Positions 22,807-31,928 of a stretch of DNA of 39,480 bases are shown here, one piece after another. Position 1 is the first letter of the stretch, and each line of letters opens with the position of its first letter. Made by a program: the position numbers and the translations under genes. The DNA is taken from NCBI GenBank assembly GCA_040509055.1, contig JBEVLT010000352.1, positions 1 through 39,480 of the forward strand. The letters are read 5' to 3'. This DNA is from JAJKIP01 sp040509055 (GTDB taxonomy: Bacteria; Bacteroidota; Bacteroidia; Chitinophagales; Chitinophagaceae). Below the pieces are notes generated by a model. It saw only the letters and a program-made list of their open reading frames with translations. It was not told where the DNA came from and did not search any database.

Positions 22807-23931
22807 ATGGACAGGATCTATTTCGACAACGCCGCAACTACTTCGCTCGACAAAGAGGTGCTGGACGCCATGCTGCCGTACATGACTTCGCATTTCGGCA
22901 ATCCCTCTTCCATTTACTCGTATGGCCGCGAATCGAGGCTGGCCGTGGAGAATGCACGGAAGTCCGTGGCCAAACTGCTGAATGCACACCCGGGTGAGGT
23001 ATTCTTTACCAGTGGCGGTACCGAGAGCAACAATACCGCTATTTTATCCGCTATCCGCGACCTGGGTTGCCGGCATATCATCACCTCCCCGGTGGAGCAC
23101 CATGCCGTACTGCATACCGTGCAGCATTATGGATGCGGCGATGTGAGCTACAGCTTTGTAAAGCTGCTGCCCAATGGCCATGTGGACCTGCAGGACCTGG
23201 AAGCACAGCTGGCGGAACGTAAGGAGCGCTGCTTGGTATCGCTGATGCATGCCAACAACGAGATCGGGAACCTGCTGCCGGTCAAGGCCGTGGGCCAGCT
23301 CTGCCAGAAGTACAACGCGATTTTTCATTCAGATTGTGTGCAGACCGTGGGGCATTACCCGATCGACCTGCGAAAAATACCGGTGCATTTTATTTCGGCG
23401 GCAGGTCACAAGTTTCATGGTCCCAAGGGGGTGGGTATCCTGTACATCAACGACAATGTAAAGATCAAGCCGTTCATCTTCGGTGGCAGCCAGGAGCGCA
23501 ATATGCGGGCCGGTACGGAAAACCTGTATGGCATCGTCGGGTTTGCCAAAGCGCTGGAGCTGGCCATGACCCATCATGAAAAAGACAGTGCCTACATACA
23601 ATCCCTGAAAACCTACATGATCGGACAGCTCCGGGAGCATATTCCGGGTGTGGTTTTCAATGGCGATTTTGAAGGCAGCTCACTGTATACCGTGCTGAGC
23701 GCAGCCTTCCCTAAAACGGAAAAATCGGAACTGATCCTCTTCAATCTCGATATCAACCATATCTGCGTATCGGGCGGGAGTGCCTGCAGCAGCGGCGCCG
23801 ACATAGGTTCGCATGTGATCCAGGCCATCAATAATAATCCCAACCTGGTTACCGTCCGCTTTTCATTCAGCAAGTACAATACGAAGGAAGAAGTGGATGC
23901 CGTGGTGGCGAAGGTGAAGGACCTGATTTGA
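22807..23931 (+). CDS. Cysteine desulfurase (NifS/IscS family)
   Basis: This 374-residue fold-type I PLP enzyme has the cofactor lysine K202 in SAAGHKFHGPKG, PLP-stacking H99 in PVEHHAVL, and the catalytic cysteine C327 in VSGGSACSSGAD, the short-loop group I arrangement. It takes sulfur from cysteine as an enzyme persulfide for Fe-S clusters or tRNA thiolation. No iscU, sufBCD or mnmA is adjacent, so the recipient cannot be named. It converges on the short PspC gene, with a 71-bp spacer of degenerate repeats. Confidence 0.92.
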   Translation: MDRIYFDNAATTSLDKEVLDAMLPYMTSHFGNPSSIYSYGRESRLAVENARKSVAKLLNAHPGEVFFTSGGTESNNTAILSAIRDLGCRHIITSPVEHHAVLHTVQHYGCGDVSYSFVKLLPNGHVDLQDLEAQLAERKERCLVSLMHANNEIGNLLPVKAVGQLCQKYNAIFHSDCVQTVGHYPIDLRKIPVHFISAAGHKFHGPKGVGILYINDNVKIKPFIFGGSQERNMRAGTENLYGIVGFAKALELAMTHHEKDSAYIQSLKTYMIGQLREHIPGVVFNGDFEGSSLYTVLSAAFPKTEKSELILFNLDINHICVSGGSACSSGADIGSHVIQAINNNPNLVTVRFSFSKYNTKEEVDAVVAKVKDLI

Positions 23932-24002
23932 ACGTCCGGAAGTCGGAAAGCTCCTGGTCCGAAAGTTGGTTCTAGGCTTCACGGCCCTGCTTCGGACTTT
24001 CC
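23932..24002. repeat. Degenerate GTCCGAAA-type repeats between convergent genes
   Basis: The spacer contains degenerate 8-mers (GTCCGGAA, GTCGGAAA, GTCCGAAA) and, near its right end, the rough complement TTCGGACTTTCC, so an imperfect hairpin is possible. No T-run follows. It resembles short intergenic repeats rather than a canonical terminator. Confidence 0.45.
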
Positions 24003-24224
24003 TCACTGGTAATACCACGGATTCCGTTTGCCGGCCATCACGTATTTGCGGATGTTTCTCCAGAAAGCCAGTACCATGTAGATGATGATGGGGGAGCCCA
24101 CCGTAAGGAGCGAGGCATAAATAAAATACTGGCGGATGCGGGTGGTGGCGATACCCATGCGGTTGCCGATCGCTGAACAAACCCCAAAGGCATTCCATTC
24201 GATGATATCCTTGAACCTGTTCAT
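24003..24224 (-). CDS. Short PspC-domain membrane protein
   Basis: This 73-residue protein starts at ATG 24222-24224 (MNRFKDIIEWNAFGVC). The sequence GVCSAIGNRMGIATTRIRQYFI followed by a membrane helix (YASLLTVGSPIIIYMVLAFW) is the PspC domain pattern. PspC proteins take part in phage-shock-type envelope stress responses in other bacteria, but no pspA or sensor is nearby. The reading frame stays open far upstream into the aconitase gene, which would hide the true short gene. It lies between the desulfurase and divergent aconitase genes. Confidence 0.8.
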   Translation of the reverse strand: MNRFKDIIEWNAFGVCSAIGNRMGIATTRIRQYFIYASLLTVGSPIIIYMVLAFWRNIRKYVMAGKRNPWYYQ

Positions 24225-24401
24225 GCTGCTAATGTAAAAAATACCCGCCAATCGTGCAATAAGCTTTTTCAACCCGCCGAACTTTCGTAAATTCGCGTCA
24301 CATTCAATTGCAAATGTGCCGGTTGCAAATCCAAAGGGTTGCTCCGGACCGGCGCCCCTCCCGGTTTGCAACATGAAGTTCAAACATTTAAATGCTCTGC
24401 T

Positions 24402-26675
24402 ATGGTTTTCGACCTCGATCTTATCAAGAAGTTGTACAAGGAAATGCCCGAAAAAATCGAAGCTGCCCGCAAGCTGCTCGGCAAGCCGCTGACGCTGGCA
24501 GAAAAGATATTGTATAGTCACCTGTTTACCCCCCTGCCTAAAAAACCCTATGCCCGCGGCAAGGATTACGTGGATTTTGCGCCGGACAGGGTAGCCATGC
24601 AGGACGCTACGGCCCAGATGGCCCTGCTCCAGTTCATGACCTGCGGGCGCGACAAAGTGGCCGTGCCTTCCACCGTGCACTGCGACCACCTGATACAGGC
24701 CAAGTTAGGAGCCAAAATAGACCTGGAGCAGGCGATCGAGACCAACCGGGAAGTATACGATTTCCTTTCCTCCATTTCCAATAAATACGGCATCGGTTTC
24801 TGGAAACCGGGCGCCGGCATCATCCACCAGGTAGTGCTGGAGAACTATGCTTTCCCCGGTGGCATGATGATCGGTACCGACAGCCATACGCCCAACGCCG
24901 GCGGGCTCGGCATGGTAGCCGTAGGTGTGGGTGGCGCCGATGCGGTAGATGTGATGGCCGGACTGGCCTGGGAGCTGAAAATGCCCAAACTGATCGGGGT
25001 GAAACTGACCGGCAAAATGAACGGCTGGACCTCGGCCAAAGACGTGATCCTGTGGGTAGCCGGGCAGCTGACCGTAAAGGGCGGCACCGGCGCTATCGTG
25101 GAGTATTTCGGTGAAGGCGCCGACAGCATGAGCGCTACCGGCAAGGGCACGGTGTGCAACATGGGCGCGGAGATCGGGGCTACCTGCTCCATATTTGCCT
25201 ACGACGAAAAAATGAGCGACTACCTGAAAGCCACCGGCCGTAAGGAAGTGGCCAAGCTCGCTGACGGCATCCGCGAGCACCTGCGCCCGGACCCGGAAGT
25301 ATATGCCAAGCCCGAAAAATATTACGACCAGGTGCTCGAGCTCGATCTCAGCACGCTGGAGCCGTACATCAACGGACCTTTTACACCCGACCTGGCTACG
25401 CCGATCTCTCAAATGGCAGAAGCGGTAAAGACAAACGGCTGGCCGGAAAAGCTGGAAGTGGCGCTGATCGGCAGCTGTACCAACTCTTCGTACGAGGATA
25501 TCAGCCGCTCGGCTTCCATCGTACGCGACGCGGTAAGCAAGGGGCTGAAAGCCAATAGCGAGTTTACGGTTACACCCGGCAGCGAGCTGGTGCGCTACAC
25601 CATCGAGCGCGACGGGTTTATCAATACATTTGAAAATGTGGGCGGCGTAGTGCTGGCCAATGCCTGCGGTCCCTGTATCGGTCAATGGGCGCGCCATATC
25701 GATGACCCCACCCGCAAGAACACGATCATCACATCCTTCAACAGGAATTTTGCCAAGCGCAATGACGGCCTGGCCTCTACCCACGCTTTTGTAGCCAGCC
25801 CCGAGATAGTAACGGCCCTGGCTATTGCCGGTTCCATCGCCTTCAACCCCCTGACCGATAAGCTGAAAAACGCAAACGGCGAGGAAGTGCTCCTCAACGA
25901 ACCGTCGGGTTTTGAACTGCCGCCCAAAGGGTTTGATGTTAAGGATGCCGGTTACCAGGCGCCCGCCAAAGACGGCAGCGAAGTAAAGGTGATCGTGGAC
26001 CCGAACAGCCAGCGTCTGCAACTGCTGGCAGCTTTTGCCCCCTGGGAGGGCTACGACCTGCAGGGCCTCAAGCTGCTGATCAAGGCCAAAGGAAAATGTA
26101 CGACCGACCATATTTCGATGGCAGGTCCGTGGCTCAAGTTTCGGGGCCACCTGGACAATATCAGCAACAACATGCTGATCGGCGCCATCAACTATTTCAA
26201 TAACGAAACCGATACGGTAAAGAACCAGTTGACCGGCGAATATGGCCCGGTACCGGCTACGGCCCGCGCCTATAAAGCGGCCAGCATCGGCAGTGTGGTG
26301 GTGGGCGATGAAAACTACGGCGAAGGATCGTCCCGCGAGCATGCGGCCATGGAACCCAGGCACCTGGGTGTACGGGCCATCATTGTGCGCAGTTTTGCCC
26401 GTATCCACGAGACCAACCTGAAAAAGCAGGGTATGCTGGCGCTCACCTTTGCCGACAAGGCAGATTACGACAAAGTGCAGGAAGACGATATCGTCGACAT
26501 CGTAGGGCTGACTTCGTTTGCACCCGGCGAACAGCTCACCGTGGAGCTGAACCACAAGGATGGTACGGTGGACGTGATCAAAGTGAACCACACATACAAT
26601 GCCCAGCAGATCGAATGGTTCAAGGCCGGAGGCGCCCTGAACGTGATCCGGTCCGAATTTGCCCGTCACAAATAA
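24402..26675 (+). CDS. acn: Aconitate hydratase (mitochondrial-type)
   Basis: This 757-residue enzyme isomerises citrate to isocitrate in the TCA cycle. The [4Fe-4S] ligands are C359 (IGSCTNSSYED), C422 and C425 (NACGPCIGQW), almost the same numbering as mature mitochondrial aconitase. C-terminal swivel-domain motifs include GEGSSREHAAMEPRHLG and the substrate-binding RSFARIHETN. ATG 24402 (MVFDLDLIKKLY) is chosen; the frame opens at 24339 but those residues are not conserved-looking. A partial -7 box (TAAATTCG, 24288-24295) lies upstream. A terminator follows. Confidence 0.95.
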   Translation: MVFDLDLIKKLYKEMPEKIEAARKLLGKPLTLAEKILYSHLFTPLPKKPYARGKDYVDFAPDRVAMQDATAQMALLQFMTCGRDKVAVPSTVHCDHLIQAKLGAKIDLEQAIETNREVYDFLSSISNKYGIGFWKPGAGIIHQVVLENYAFPGGMMIGTDSHTPNAGGLGMVAVGVGGADAVDVMAGLAWELKMPKLIGVKLTGKMNGWTSAKDVILWVAGQLTVKGGTGAIVEYFGEGADSMSATGKGTVCNMGAEIGATCSIFAYDEKMSDYLKATGRKEVAKLADGIREHLRPDPEVYAKPEKYYDQVLELDLSTLEPYINGPFTPDLATPISQMAEAVKTNGWPEKLEVALIGSCTNSSYEDISRSASIVRDAVSKGLKANSEFTVTPGSELVRYTIERDGFINTFENVGGVVLANACGPCIGQWARHIDDPTRKNTIITSFNRNFAKRNDGLASTHAFVASPEIVTALAIAGSIAFNPLTDKLKNANGEEVLLNEPSGFELPPKGFDVKDAGYQAPAKDGSEVKVIVDPNSQRLQLLAAFAPWEGYDLQGLKLLIKAKGKCTTDHISMAGPWLKFRGHLDNISNNMLIGAINYFNNETDTVKNQLTGEYGPVPATARAYKAASIGSVVVGDENYGEGSSREHAAMEPRHLGVRAIIVRSFARIHETNLKKQGMLALTFADKADYDKVQEDDIVDIVGLTSFAPGEQLTVELNHKDGTVDVIKVNHTYNAQQIEWFKAGGALNVIRSEFARHK

Positions 26676-26717
26676 CGGGTACTGCGATTGACACGGTCTG
26701 TTAATAGAATAATGCAG

Positions 26718-26750
26718 GAGCTCCGGTTGCGGCCGGAGTTCTTTTATTTA
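26718..26750 (+). terminator. Terminator after aconitase
   Basis: GAGCTCCGG, a 6-nt loop and CCGGAGTTC (one G-U pair) precede TTTTATTT. Confidence 0.8.
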
Positions 26751-26763
26751 AAAACCGGTTAAT

Positions 26764-27366
26764 ATGAGAAAGCTTCTTTTCATTGTAACAGTTTGTTTTT
26801 TGACGGCCAATGCCGCTGCCCAGAAAACAGCGCTGGAAAAAGCCGTGGATAGCAGTTGCAAATGCCTCAACGAAGTGAAGAGCAGGATAAAGAGCAGCAA
26901 AGACTTCGATGAACTTGCCCAGAATTGTATCCTCAAAGCATCGGCCATCCATTTTGAAGCCATCGCCAAAGAAGAAGGGATAGACTTTGAAAAGCTGGAT
27001 GACGAAACGGGTGAGAAAATTGGTGAAAAAATAGGAATGAAACTGGCGCTTAGCTGTCCTGCTTTCCTCGAATTGTTTATGCAATACGGTGATGTGGATG
27101 ATGAGGACGTCATAAAGGGAGAAGTGAAAGGTACGGTTACCTATGTGGAGGCGACCGATCATGTGTATGTGACAGTAAAGGACGCCGCGGGCAAGCTAAC
27201 CAAAGTGATCTGGCTGGACTATTTCGAAGGGGCTGATGAATATAAGGCCAATCCTTTGTTGCTGAAAGGAAAAGCGGTGACCATAAGCTGGGTGCAGGCA
27301 GAGATATACTCTGTAAAGCAAAAGGATTTTATTTCTATAAAGCGGATCAGCAAGCTGGCAAAGTAA
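26764..27366 (+). CDS. Secreted protein of unknown function
   Basis: This 200-residue protein has a signal peptide (MRKLLFIVTVCFLTANAAAQ). The mature part has a helical Cys-containing half (SSCKCLNEVKSRIKSS, ELAQNCILKA, LALSCPAFLELF, to residue ~115) and a beta-rich half (KGEVKGTVTYVEATDHVYVT onwards). The four cysteines could form two disulfides. I do not recognise a named family with certainty. Base composition is slightly more AT-rich than its neighbours (about 48% GC on one line counted). It lies between two terminators and seems to be a single-gene transcript. Confidence 0.7.
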   Translation: MRKLLFIVTVCFLTANAAAQKTALEKAVDSSCKCLNEVKSRIKSSKDFDELAQNCILKASAIHFEAIAKEEGIDFEKLDDETGEKIGEKIGMKLALSCPAFLELFMQYGDVDDEDVIKGEVKGTVTYVEATDHVYVTVKDAAGKLTKVIWLDYFEGADEYKANPLLLKGKAVTISWVQAEIYSVKQKDFISIKRISKLAK

Positions 27367-27406
27367 CAGGATCGGCATACCGGCTCATACAACTACTTAC
27401 GGAAGA

Positions 27407-27445
27407 CCTTGTTTTTGTCGCAACAGAAACAGGGTTTTTTATTTT
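27407..27445 (+). terminator. Terminator after the secreted protein gene
   Basis: CCTTGTTT (27407-27414) pairs with AAACAGGG (27427-27434, one G-U pair) and is followed by TTTTTTATTTT. The rest of the 270-base gap to the kinase gene shows no clear gene or repeat. Confidence 0.65.
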
Positions 27446-27636
27446 GTACACCGGGTTCTTTTGCCGGCCGGATCGGCCTGTTGCGGAAGAAAAGGTATTC
27501 CCGGAACGGTTTCGTCCCTGCCCGGAGCCGGTTAGTCCTTTTTTTATGGAGGCTAACGAAGTTCCCGGCAATTTTGGACATTCCTGTGATCCCGCCCTTC
27601 CCCTGGTGCCGGACTGCATAAAAAAGTTTGTAAGTT

Positions 27637-28752
27637 GTGGCTTCAATAACGTATCGCTATCCATCTTTGCCGCTGTCGTTTGCATACAAAAAATGGCTTA
27701 CCCGTTTTGCAGGCGGGTACCTGCTTTGGCTGGTGGCCATTGCACTTGGCCTTATTGCGCTCAAAGGCAATATGCAGGGATTTGGCTATGCGCGGTGGTG
27801 GTACGAGACGGGTTCGGTATACATCCTTTGGGGATTTCTGAATTACCTGGTCTTTTTCCCACTGGTGTGGTTCGTGATTCCCACCGGCCTGCAGAGCAAG
27901 CGGTACTGGCAGATGATCGTGCACACCTATGTGCTGATCCTGCTGGTAGGGTGTATTAAATACCTCGCTGTTTGCCTGCCGCGTTTTGAGTACGTACGGG
28001 TGAGCCACTACATCGATGGCGATGAAAACAAACCGGTCTTCTTCTCCTTTGGGCGCTACCTGGTAAAAACCATATTCACCGGCACCTTTGTCAGCGTACT
28101 GGCCTATGGCTGGGGCCTGGCCGCCAACTGGATCCGCGGTGAAAAGCAGCGAAAGGAACTGGAGAGTAAAAAGCGGGAGGCGGAACTGTCTTTCCTGCGC
28201 ATGCAGGTAAACCCGCATTTCCTGTTCAACTCGCTGAACAGTATTTATTCACTATCGCTGAAGAAGAGCGATGATACGCCGGCTGCGGTGCTCAAACTGA
28301 GCGAACTGATGCGGTACATGCTGTACGAAGGAGAAGACGAGCAGCACCGCGTGAGCCTGGTGAACGAGATCGGTTATCTCAAAAATTATATCGGCCTGCA
28401 GCAGATCCGGTTCCGGGACCGGCTGCTCGTGGAGTTCCTGGTAGAAGGGGAACCGGACGGCAAAAAGATTGCACCGCTGCTGCTGGTGCCGTTTATCGAA
28501 AACGGCTTCAAGCACGGTATTCTTTCCGATGCACAGCACCCTTTTACCATTCACCTGCTTATCGAAGGCGACCGGCTGATCCTGCACGTAAAGAACCGCA
28601 AAAACCTGGACAACAAAGACCATGCAGGCGGCGTAGGGCTGAGCAATGTGCGGAAGCGGCTGGAGCTGCTGTACCCGTCGCGTCACCAGCTTACCATCCG
28701 CGACAGCGATGAATTTTACGAATGCGATTTAGTTCTATTTTTGTCGCAGTGA
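27637..28752 (+). CDS. LytS/YehU-type sensor histidine kinase
   Basis: This 371-residue protein has four membrane helices (about residues 24-44, 60-82, 94-114, 142-164), a short coiled coil (EKQRKELESKKREAEL), and a His_kinase (PF06580-type) domain with the phospho-acceptor H194 in MQVNPHFLFNSLNSIYSL. A compact HATPase_c domain follows, with PFIENGFKHG and GGVGLSNVRKRLELLYP. Such kinases pair with LytTR response regulators, and the next gene is one. The sensed signal is unknown. The start is provisionally GTG 27637; a slightly later start before the first helix cannot be excluded. Confidence 0.88.
   Translation: MASITYRYPSLPLSFAYKKWLTRFAGGYLLWLVAIALGLIALKGNMQGFGYARWWYETGSVYILWGFLNYLVFFPLVWFVIPTGLQSKRYWQMIVHTYVLILLVGCIKYLAVCLPRFEYVRVSHYIDGDENKPVFFSFGRYLVKTIFTGTFVSVLAYGWGLAANWIRGEKQRKELESKKREAELSFLRMQVNPHFLFNSLNSIYSLSLKKSDDTPAAVLKLSELMRYMLYEGEDEQHRVSLVNEIGYLKNYIGLQQIRFRDRLLVEFLVEGEPDGKKIAPLLLVPFIENGFKHGILSDAQHPFTIHLLIEGDRLILHVKNRKNLDNKDHAGGVGLSNVRKRLELLYPSRHQLTIRDSDEFYECDLVLFLSQ
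28715..28743 (+). promoter_or_regulatory. Possible internal promoter before the response regulator
   Basis: TATTTTTG (28736-28743) exactly matches the -7 box inside the last codons of the kinase, preceded 17 nt upstream by TTTA (28715-28718), one mismatch from TTTG. It could express the regulator independently of the kinase. Confidence 0.4.
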
Positions 28753-28818
28753 GCCTGCCATAGCTTAACTTCCCGGAGCTTTCCCGCGGGTATTTTATTA
28801 CACCAGAACTGATTCCTG

Positions 28819-29526
28819 ATGCTGCGCTGTCTTGTTGTGGACGATGAGCCGCTGGCCATCGATGTGATTGCGGAATATATTCCGAAAGTGCCGTTCCTGC
28901 AGCTGGCCGGTACGTTTACCAGTCCCGTGGAAGCGCTGATGCAGCTGCAAAAAGAGAAGATCGACCTGATCTTCCTGGATATACAAATGCCGCAGCTGAC
29001 CGGCCTGCAGTTTATGAACCTGCTGCAGAGCCGCGCCCAGGTGATCATCATTTCCGCTTATAACGAGTATGCCATTCATGGTTATGAGCACGATATCACC
29101 GATTACCTGCTGAAGCCGGTTTCGTTCGAACGTTTTTACAAAGCCGTGGAGAAAGCGGCCCGGCTGGCCGATATACCGGTGAAAGAATCCCCGATTCCTG
29201 CCGCTACGGATTTTATTTTCGTGAAGACGGACAACCGCATGGTAAAAGTGAACCTGTCCGATATATTATATATCGAAGGACTGAAGAACTATATTTCCAT
29301 CGTGCTGTCAGACCGGCGCCGCATCATCACGCTGCAGAACATGAAGACCTTTGAAGACCTGCTGCCGGGCCAGCGGTTTTTCAGGGTGCAGAAATCGTAT
29401 ATCGTGAACCTGGAAAAGATCGATGCCATCGAGCGGCAGCGTATCTTTATCGGCGACCAGGTGATCCCGATCGGGGAAGCCTATGGCCCCCAGTTTTTTG
29501 CTGCCATCTACAGCCTGGGCAAATAA
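28819..29526 (+). CDS. LytTR-family response regulator
   Basis: This 235-residue regulator has an N-terminal receiver domain with the acidic pocket VVDDE (D8-D9), phospho-acceptor D54 in FLDIQMP, and K99 in DYLLKPVSF. A LytTR DNA-binding domain follows (about 130-235) with FVKTDNRMVKVNL, ILYIEGLKNYISIVL and FFRVQKSYIVNLEKIDAIER. LytTR proteins bind DNA through beta strands and often control envelope or polysaccharide genes in Bacteroidota. It lies 66 nt after its kinase on the same strand. The T9SS gene downstream could be a target, but no binding repeat was recognised. Confidence 0.93.
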   Translation: MLRCLVVDDEPLAIDVIAEYIPKVPFLQLAGTFTSPVEALMQLQKEKIDLIFLDIQMPQLTGLQFMNLLQSRAQVIIISAYNEYAIHGYEHDITDYLLKPVSFERFYKAVEKAARLADIPVKESPIPAATDFIFVKTDNRMVKVNLSDILYIEGLKNYISIVLSDRRRIITLQNMKTFEDLLPGQRFFRVQKSYIVNLEKIDAIERQRIFIGDQVIPIGEAYGPQFFAAIYSLGK

Positions 29527-29662
29527 CAGCCTGCCATTAAAAATTTTGTCAGTTCATTTAGCCGGTTCGTGTACTTGTTTGCCTGTTTGGTAACAATCCG
29601 GCTGCGATGAGCGGATGATGGATTATTTTTAAAACTATCACTAACTGCTAATTTTTCAAGCT

Positions 29663-31840
29663 ATGAGAAAACTCTACCTCTTTTTATCTCTTTTTTTCAC
29701 TACGTTTTTTGCTACCGCCCAATGGAACACCAACATTGCCGTAAACCTGGATGTCGCCGAAATGACGGTGGCCGATATGCAAACAGCCTTTACTTCGGAT
29801 GGTAAGACCTGGATTGCCTTTTACAACGCCGTAACCGGCGGCTACGTCATGCGGGCGCAGCTGCTCGATATCAACGGCAGGAAGCTGCTGGGGCCAAACG
29901 GCGTGGTGGTGAACAGCAAGCCCAGCGGCACCGCAACTTATGTATTCAACGTAGCCCTCGATGCGGCAGGTAACCTGATCATTGCCTCGCAGGACCAGCG
30001 GAACGGCAGCAGTAGCAACGTAGCCGTGGTACACAAAGTGGCGCAGGACGGCACCCTGCTCTGGGGCGCCGATGGCGTGGTACTGGGCACCGGCCTTTCT
30101 CCCTATGTAGCCGTACTTTCTACCGGCGAAACGGTAGCCGGCTGGAGCGAAAGCGCAAGCAATACGCTCAACCTGCAGAAGATAGCCATTGGCGGTAACC
30201 TGGGCTGGAGCAGCCCGGTACAGGTAAGGGTAGGGTCTACCCGCACTTCAAGGGGCCAGATCGTTGGCGGATCGGGCGGCACCTTCACCGTTGTTTTCCA
30301 GCGTGCAGGCGTGGGCATCTCTACTACTTTGTTTGCGCAGCGGTATGCCAATAACGGCACGGCCATGTGGTCGGCGCCGGTGCAGCTGAGCAACCAGACT
30401 TCTTCGGGCGCCCGTTATTATTCCATGATCGCTGAAAACGATACCACTTATTTCGGATACTATGTCAGCCAGGGCAGCCGCTTCAATTCCTTTGTGCAGC
30501 GCATCAACCCCGACGGCACGCTTCCGTATGGCCTGAACGGCGCTGCGTTCAGCACCAACCAGGCTCCCGCGGACGCCTACCAGCAAACGACCAATATGAT
30601 GCTGGTGCCCGGCTCGCCCTATGTGTGGTCGGTATGCTCCTACAGCAATACCCTGCAGTCGCAGTACGGGGTATATGTACAGAAGTTTTTAAAAAGTACC
30701 GGCGCCCGGCAACTGGGCAATACGGCAAAGGAAGTATACCCGATCAGCGCCAATATGGACCAGCAATCCGGGCAGCTGTCGGTTGTGAATGACAATCCCA
30801 TGTTTATGAGCTACGACAAGGATTACCGGATGTATGTAACGCGGCTCGATGCCATTGGCAATTTCATCTGGCCGGGCAACCGGGTAGAGATCAGCTCTAC
30901 CACCGCTGGCCTGGCCACCCCCAAAGGCCGTTTCGGCTTTATTCATAATATCCCCAATAACCTGACCGTTGCTACCTGGACTGAAACACGTGCCGGCGAA
31001 CTCCGTGCCTATGCGCAAAACATTGCCCCGTCGGGCCTGATCGGGCTGAAAGTTGCGACACTGGGCAGCGTGCCGGCTGCGATCACTACCAATGCCGGTA
31101 CGCTGGCGCTCACCTCTGTAATTACCCCGGCGTCTGCCAACCAGGCTGTCAACTGGTTCCTCATCCCGGTTACCGGCACCGCTACGATCAATGGTTCCGG
31201 AGTGGTGACGGCGCGGACCAATGGTACGGTATGGGCCAAAGCCGTGTCGGTGATCGACACTAAAATAAAAGACTCCATCCTCATTACCATCAGCAACCAG
31301 ACCATCGTAGCTACCGGGTTGAAGGTAAGCACGCTGAATGGTGTGGTACCGGAGATCCGCACCAGCACGGATAACCTGCAAATGGTCGCCACCATCACCC
31401 CGGCTAACGCCACTTTCAGGGATGTGACCTGGCATCTGACCCCGGTTACCGGCAAGGCCACGATCAGCGCGACCGGGCTGGTAGAGCCGCTGGACGACGG
31501 TACGGTATGGGCTACCGCCGTATCGGTGCAGTACCCGAACCTGAAGGATTCTATGCTGATCACCATCGGAGGACAGCGTGCCGATCATATCCTGAGCGGT
31601 ATCATCATTTACCCGGTGCCGACGCGCGATGTGGTACACCTGAAGCTGCTGAAAAATCACCTGCCCACGCTGATGTGGATCGTGGACGCAACAGGCCGCG
31701 TGGTGTATGAAGAAAAGCTGGCGGAAAATGCACTGCGCCAGGAAAAAACGATCAACCTGGCCGGGCTGGCTGCCGGTACTTATTTCATCCGCTTCCAGGC
31801 TGGCTGGATCTGGCATTCATTTAAGATCATGAAACTCTAA
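29663..31840 (+). CDS. T9SS-sorted secreted protein with tandem Ig-like repeats
   Basis: This 725-residue protein has a signal peptide (MRKLYLFLSLFFTTFFATAQ). Residues ~20-455 repeat motifs such as GKTWIAFYNAVTGG and TVAGWSES, a pattern like a beta-propeller. Two 91-residue tandem copies follow (about 461-551 and 552-642), each starting GLKV(A/S)TL and containing PVTG(T/K)ATI and GTVWA(K/T)AVSV, resembling bacterial Ig-like (Big_2) domains. The last ~80 residues are a T9SS type A sorting domain (IIIYPVPTRDVVHLKLL ... AAGTYFIRFQAG). It is predicted to be exported and anchored or released at the cell surface. The ligand is unknown. Confidence 0.88.
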   Translation: MRKLYLFLSLFFTTFFATAQWNTNIAVNLDVAEMTVADMQTAFTSDGKTWIAFYNAVTGGYVMRAQLLDINGRKLLGPNGVVVNSKPSGTATYVFNVALDAAGNLIIASQDQRNGSSSNVAVVHKVAQDGTLLWGADGVVLGTGLSPYVAVLSTGETVAGWSESASNTLNLQKIAIGGNLGWSSPVQVRVGSTRTSRGQIVGGSGGTFTVVFQRAGVGISTTLFAQRYANNGTAMWSAPVQLSNQTSSGARYYSMIAENDTTYFGYYVSQGSRFNSFVQRINPDGTLPYGLNGAAFSTNQAPADAYQQTTNMMLVPGSPYVWSVCSYSNTLQSQYGVYVQKFLKSTGARQLGNTAKEVYPISANMDQQSGQLSVVNDNPMFMSYDKDYRMYVTRLDAIGNFIWPGNRVEISSTTAGLATPKGRFGFIHNIPNNLTVATWTETRAGELRAYAQNIAPSGLIGLKVATLGSVPAAITTNAGTLALTSVITPASANQAVNWFLIPVTGTATINGSGVVTARTNGTVWAKAVSVIDTKIKDSILITISNQTIVATGLKVSTLNGVVPEIRTSTDNLQMVATITPANATFRDVTWHLTPVTGKATISATGLVEPLDDGTVWATAVSVQYPNLKDSMLITIGGQRADHILSGIIIYPVPTRDVVHLKLLKNHLPTLMWIVDATGRVVYEEKLAENALRQEKTINLAGLAAGTYFIRFQAGWIWHSFKIMKL

Positions 31841-31870
31841 GCTTACAGGGTTATAAGGTTTATACGTACA

Positions 31871-31901
31871 GCCGTCCCGGTTCCCGGGGCGGCTTTTTTT
31901 T
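31871..31901 (+). terminator. Terminator after the T9SS protein gene
   Basis: GCCGTCCCG, a 5-nt loop and CGGGGCGGC (one G-U pair) are followed by eight T. Confidence 0.88.
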
Positions 31902-31928
31902 GTACATTCACGCGCACAATTAGCCTGT

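Noticed and set aside
24705..26669. A 654-codon open frame antisense to aconitase
   Set aside because: It lies wholly inside the well-supported aconitase gene, with residue use (many H, Q, V, F) typical of antisense shadows.
27409..27959. Frames of 70 and 171 codons overlapping the start of the histidine kinase
   Set aside because: They overlap a terminator and the kinase gene and show no recognisable motif.
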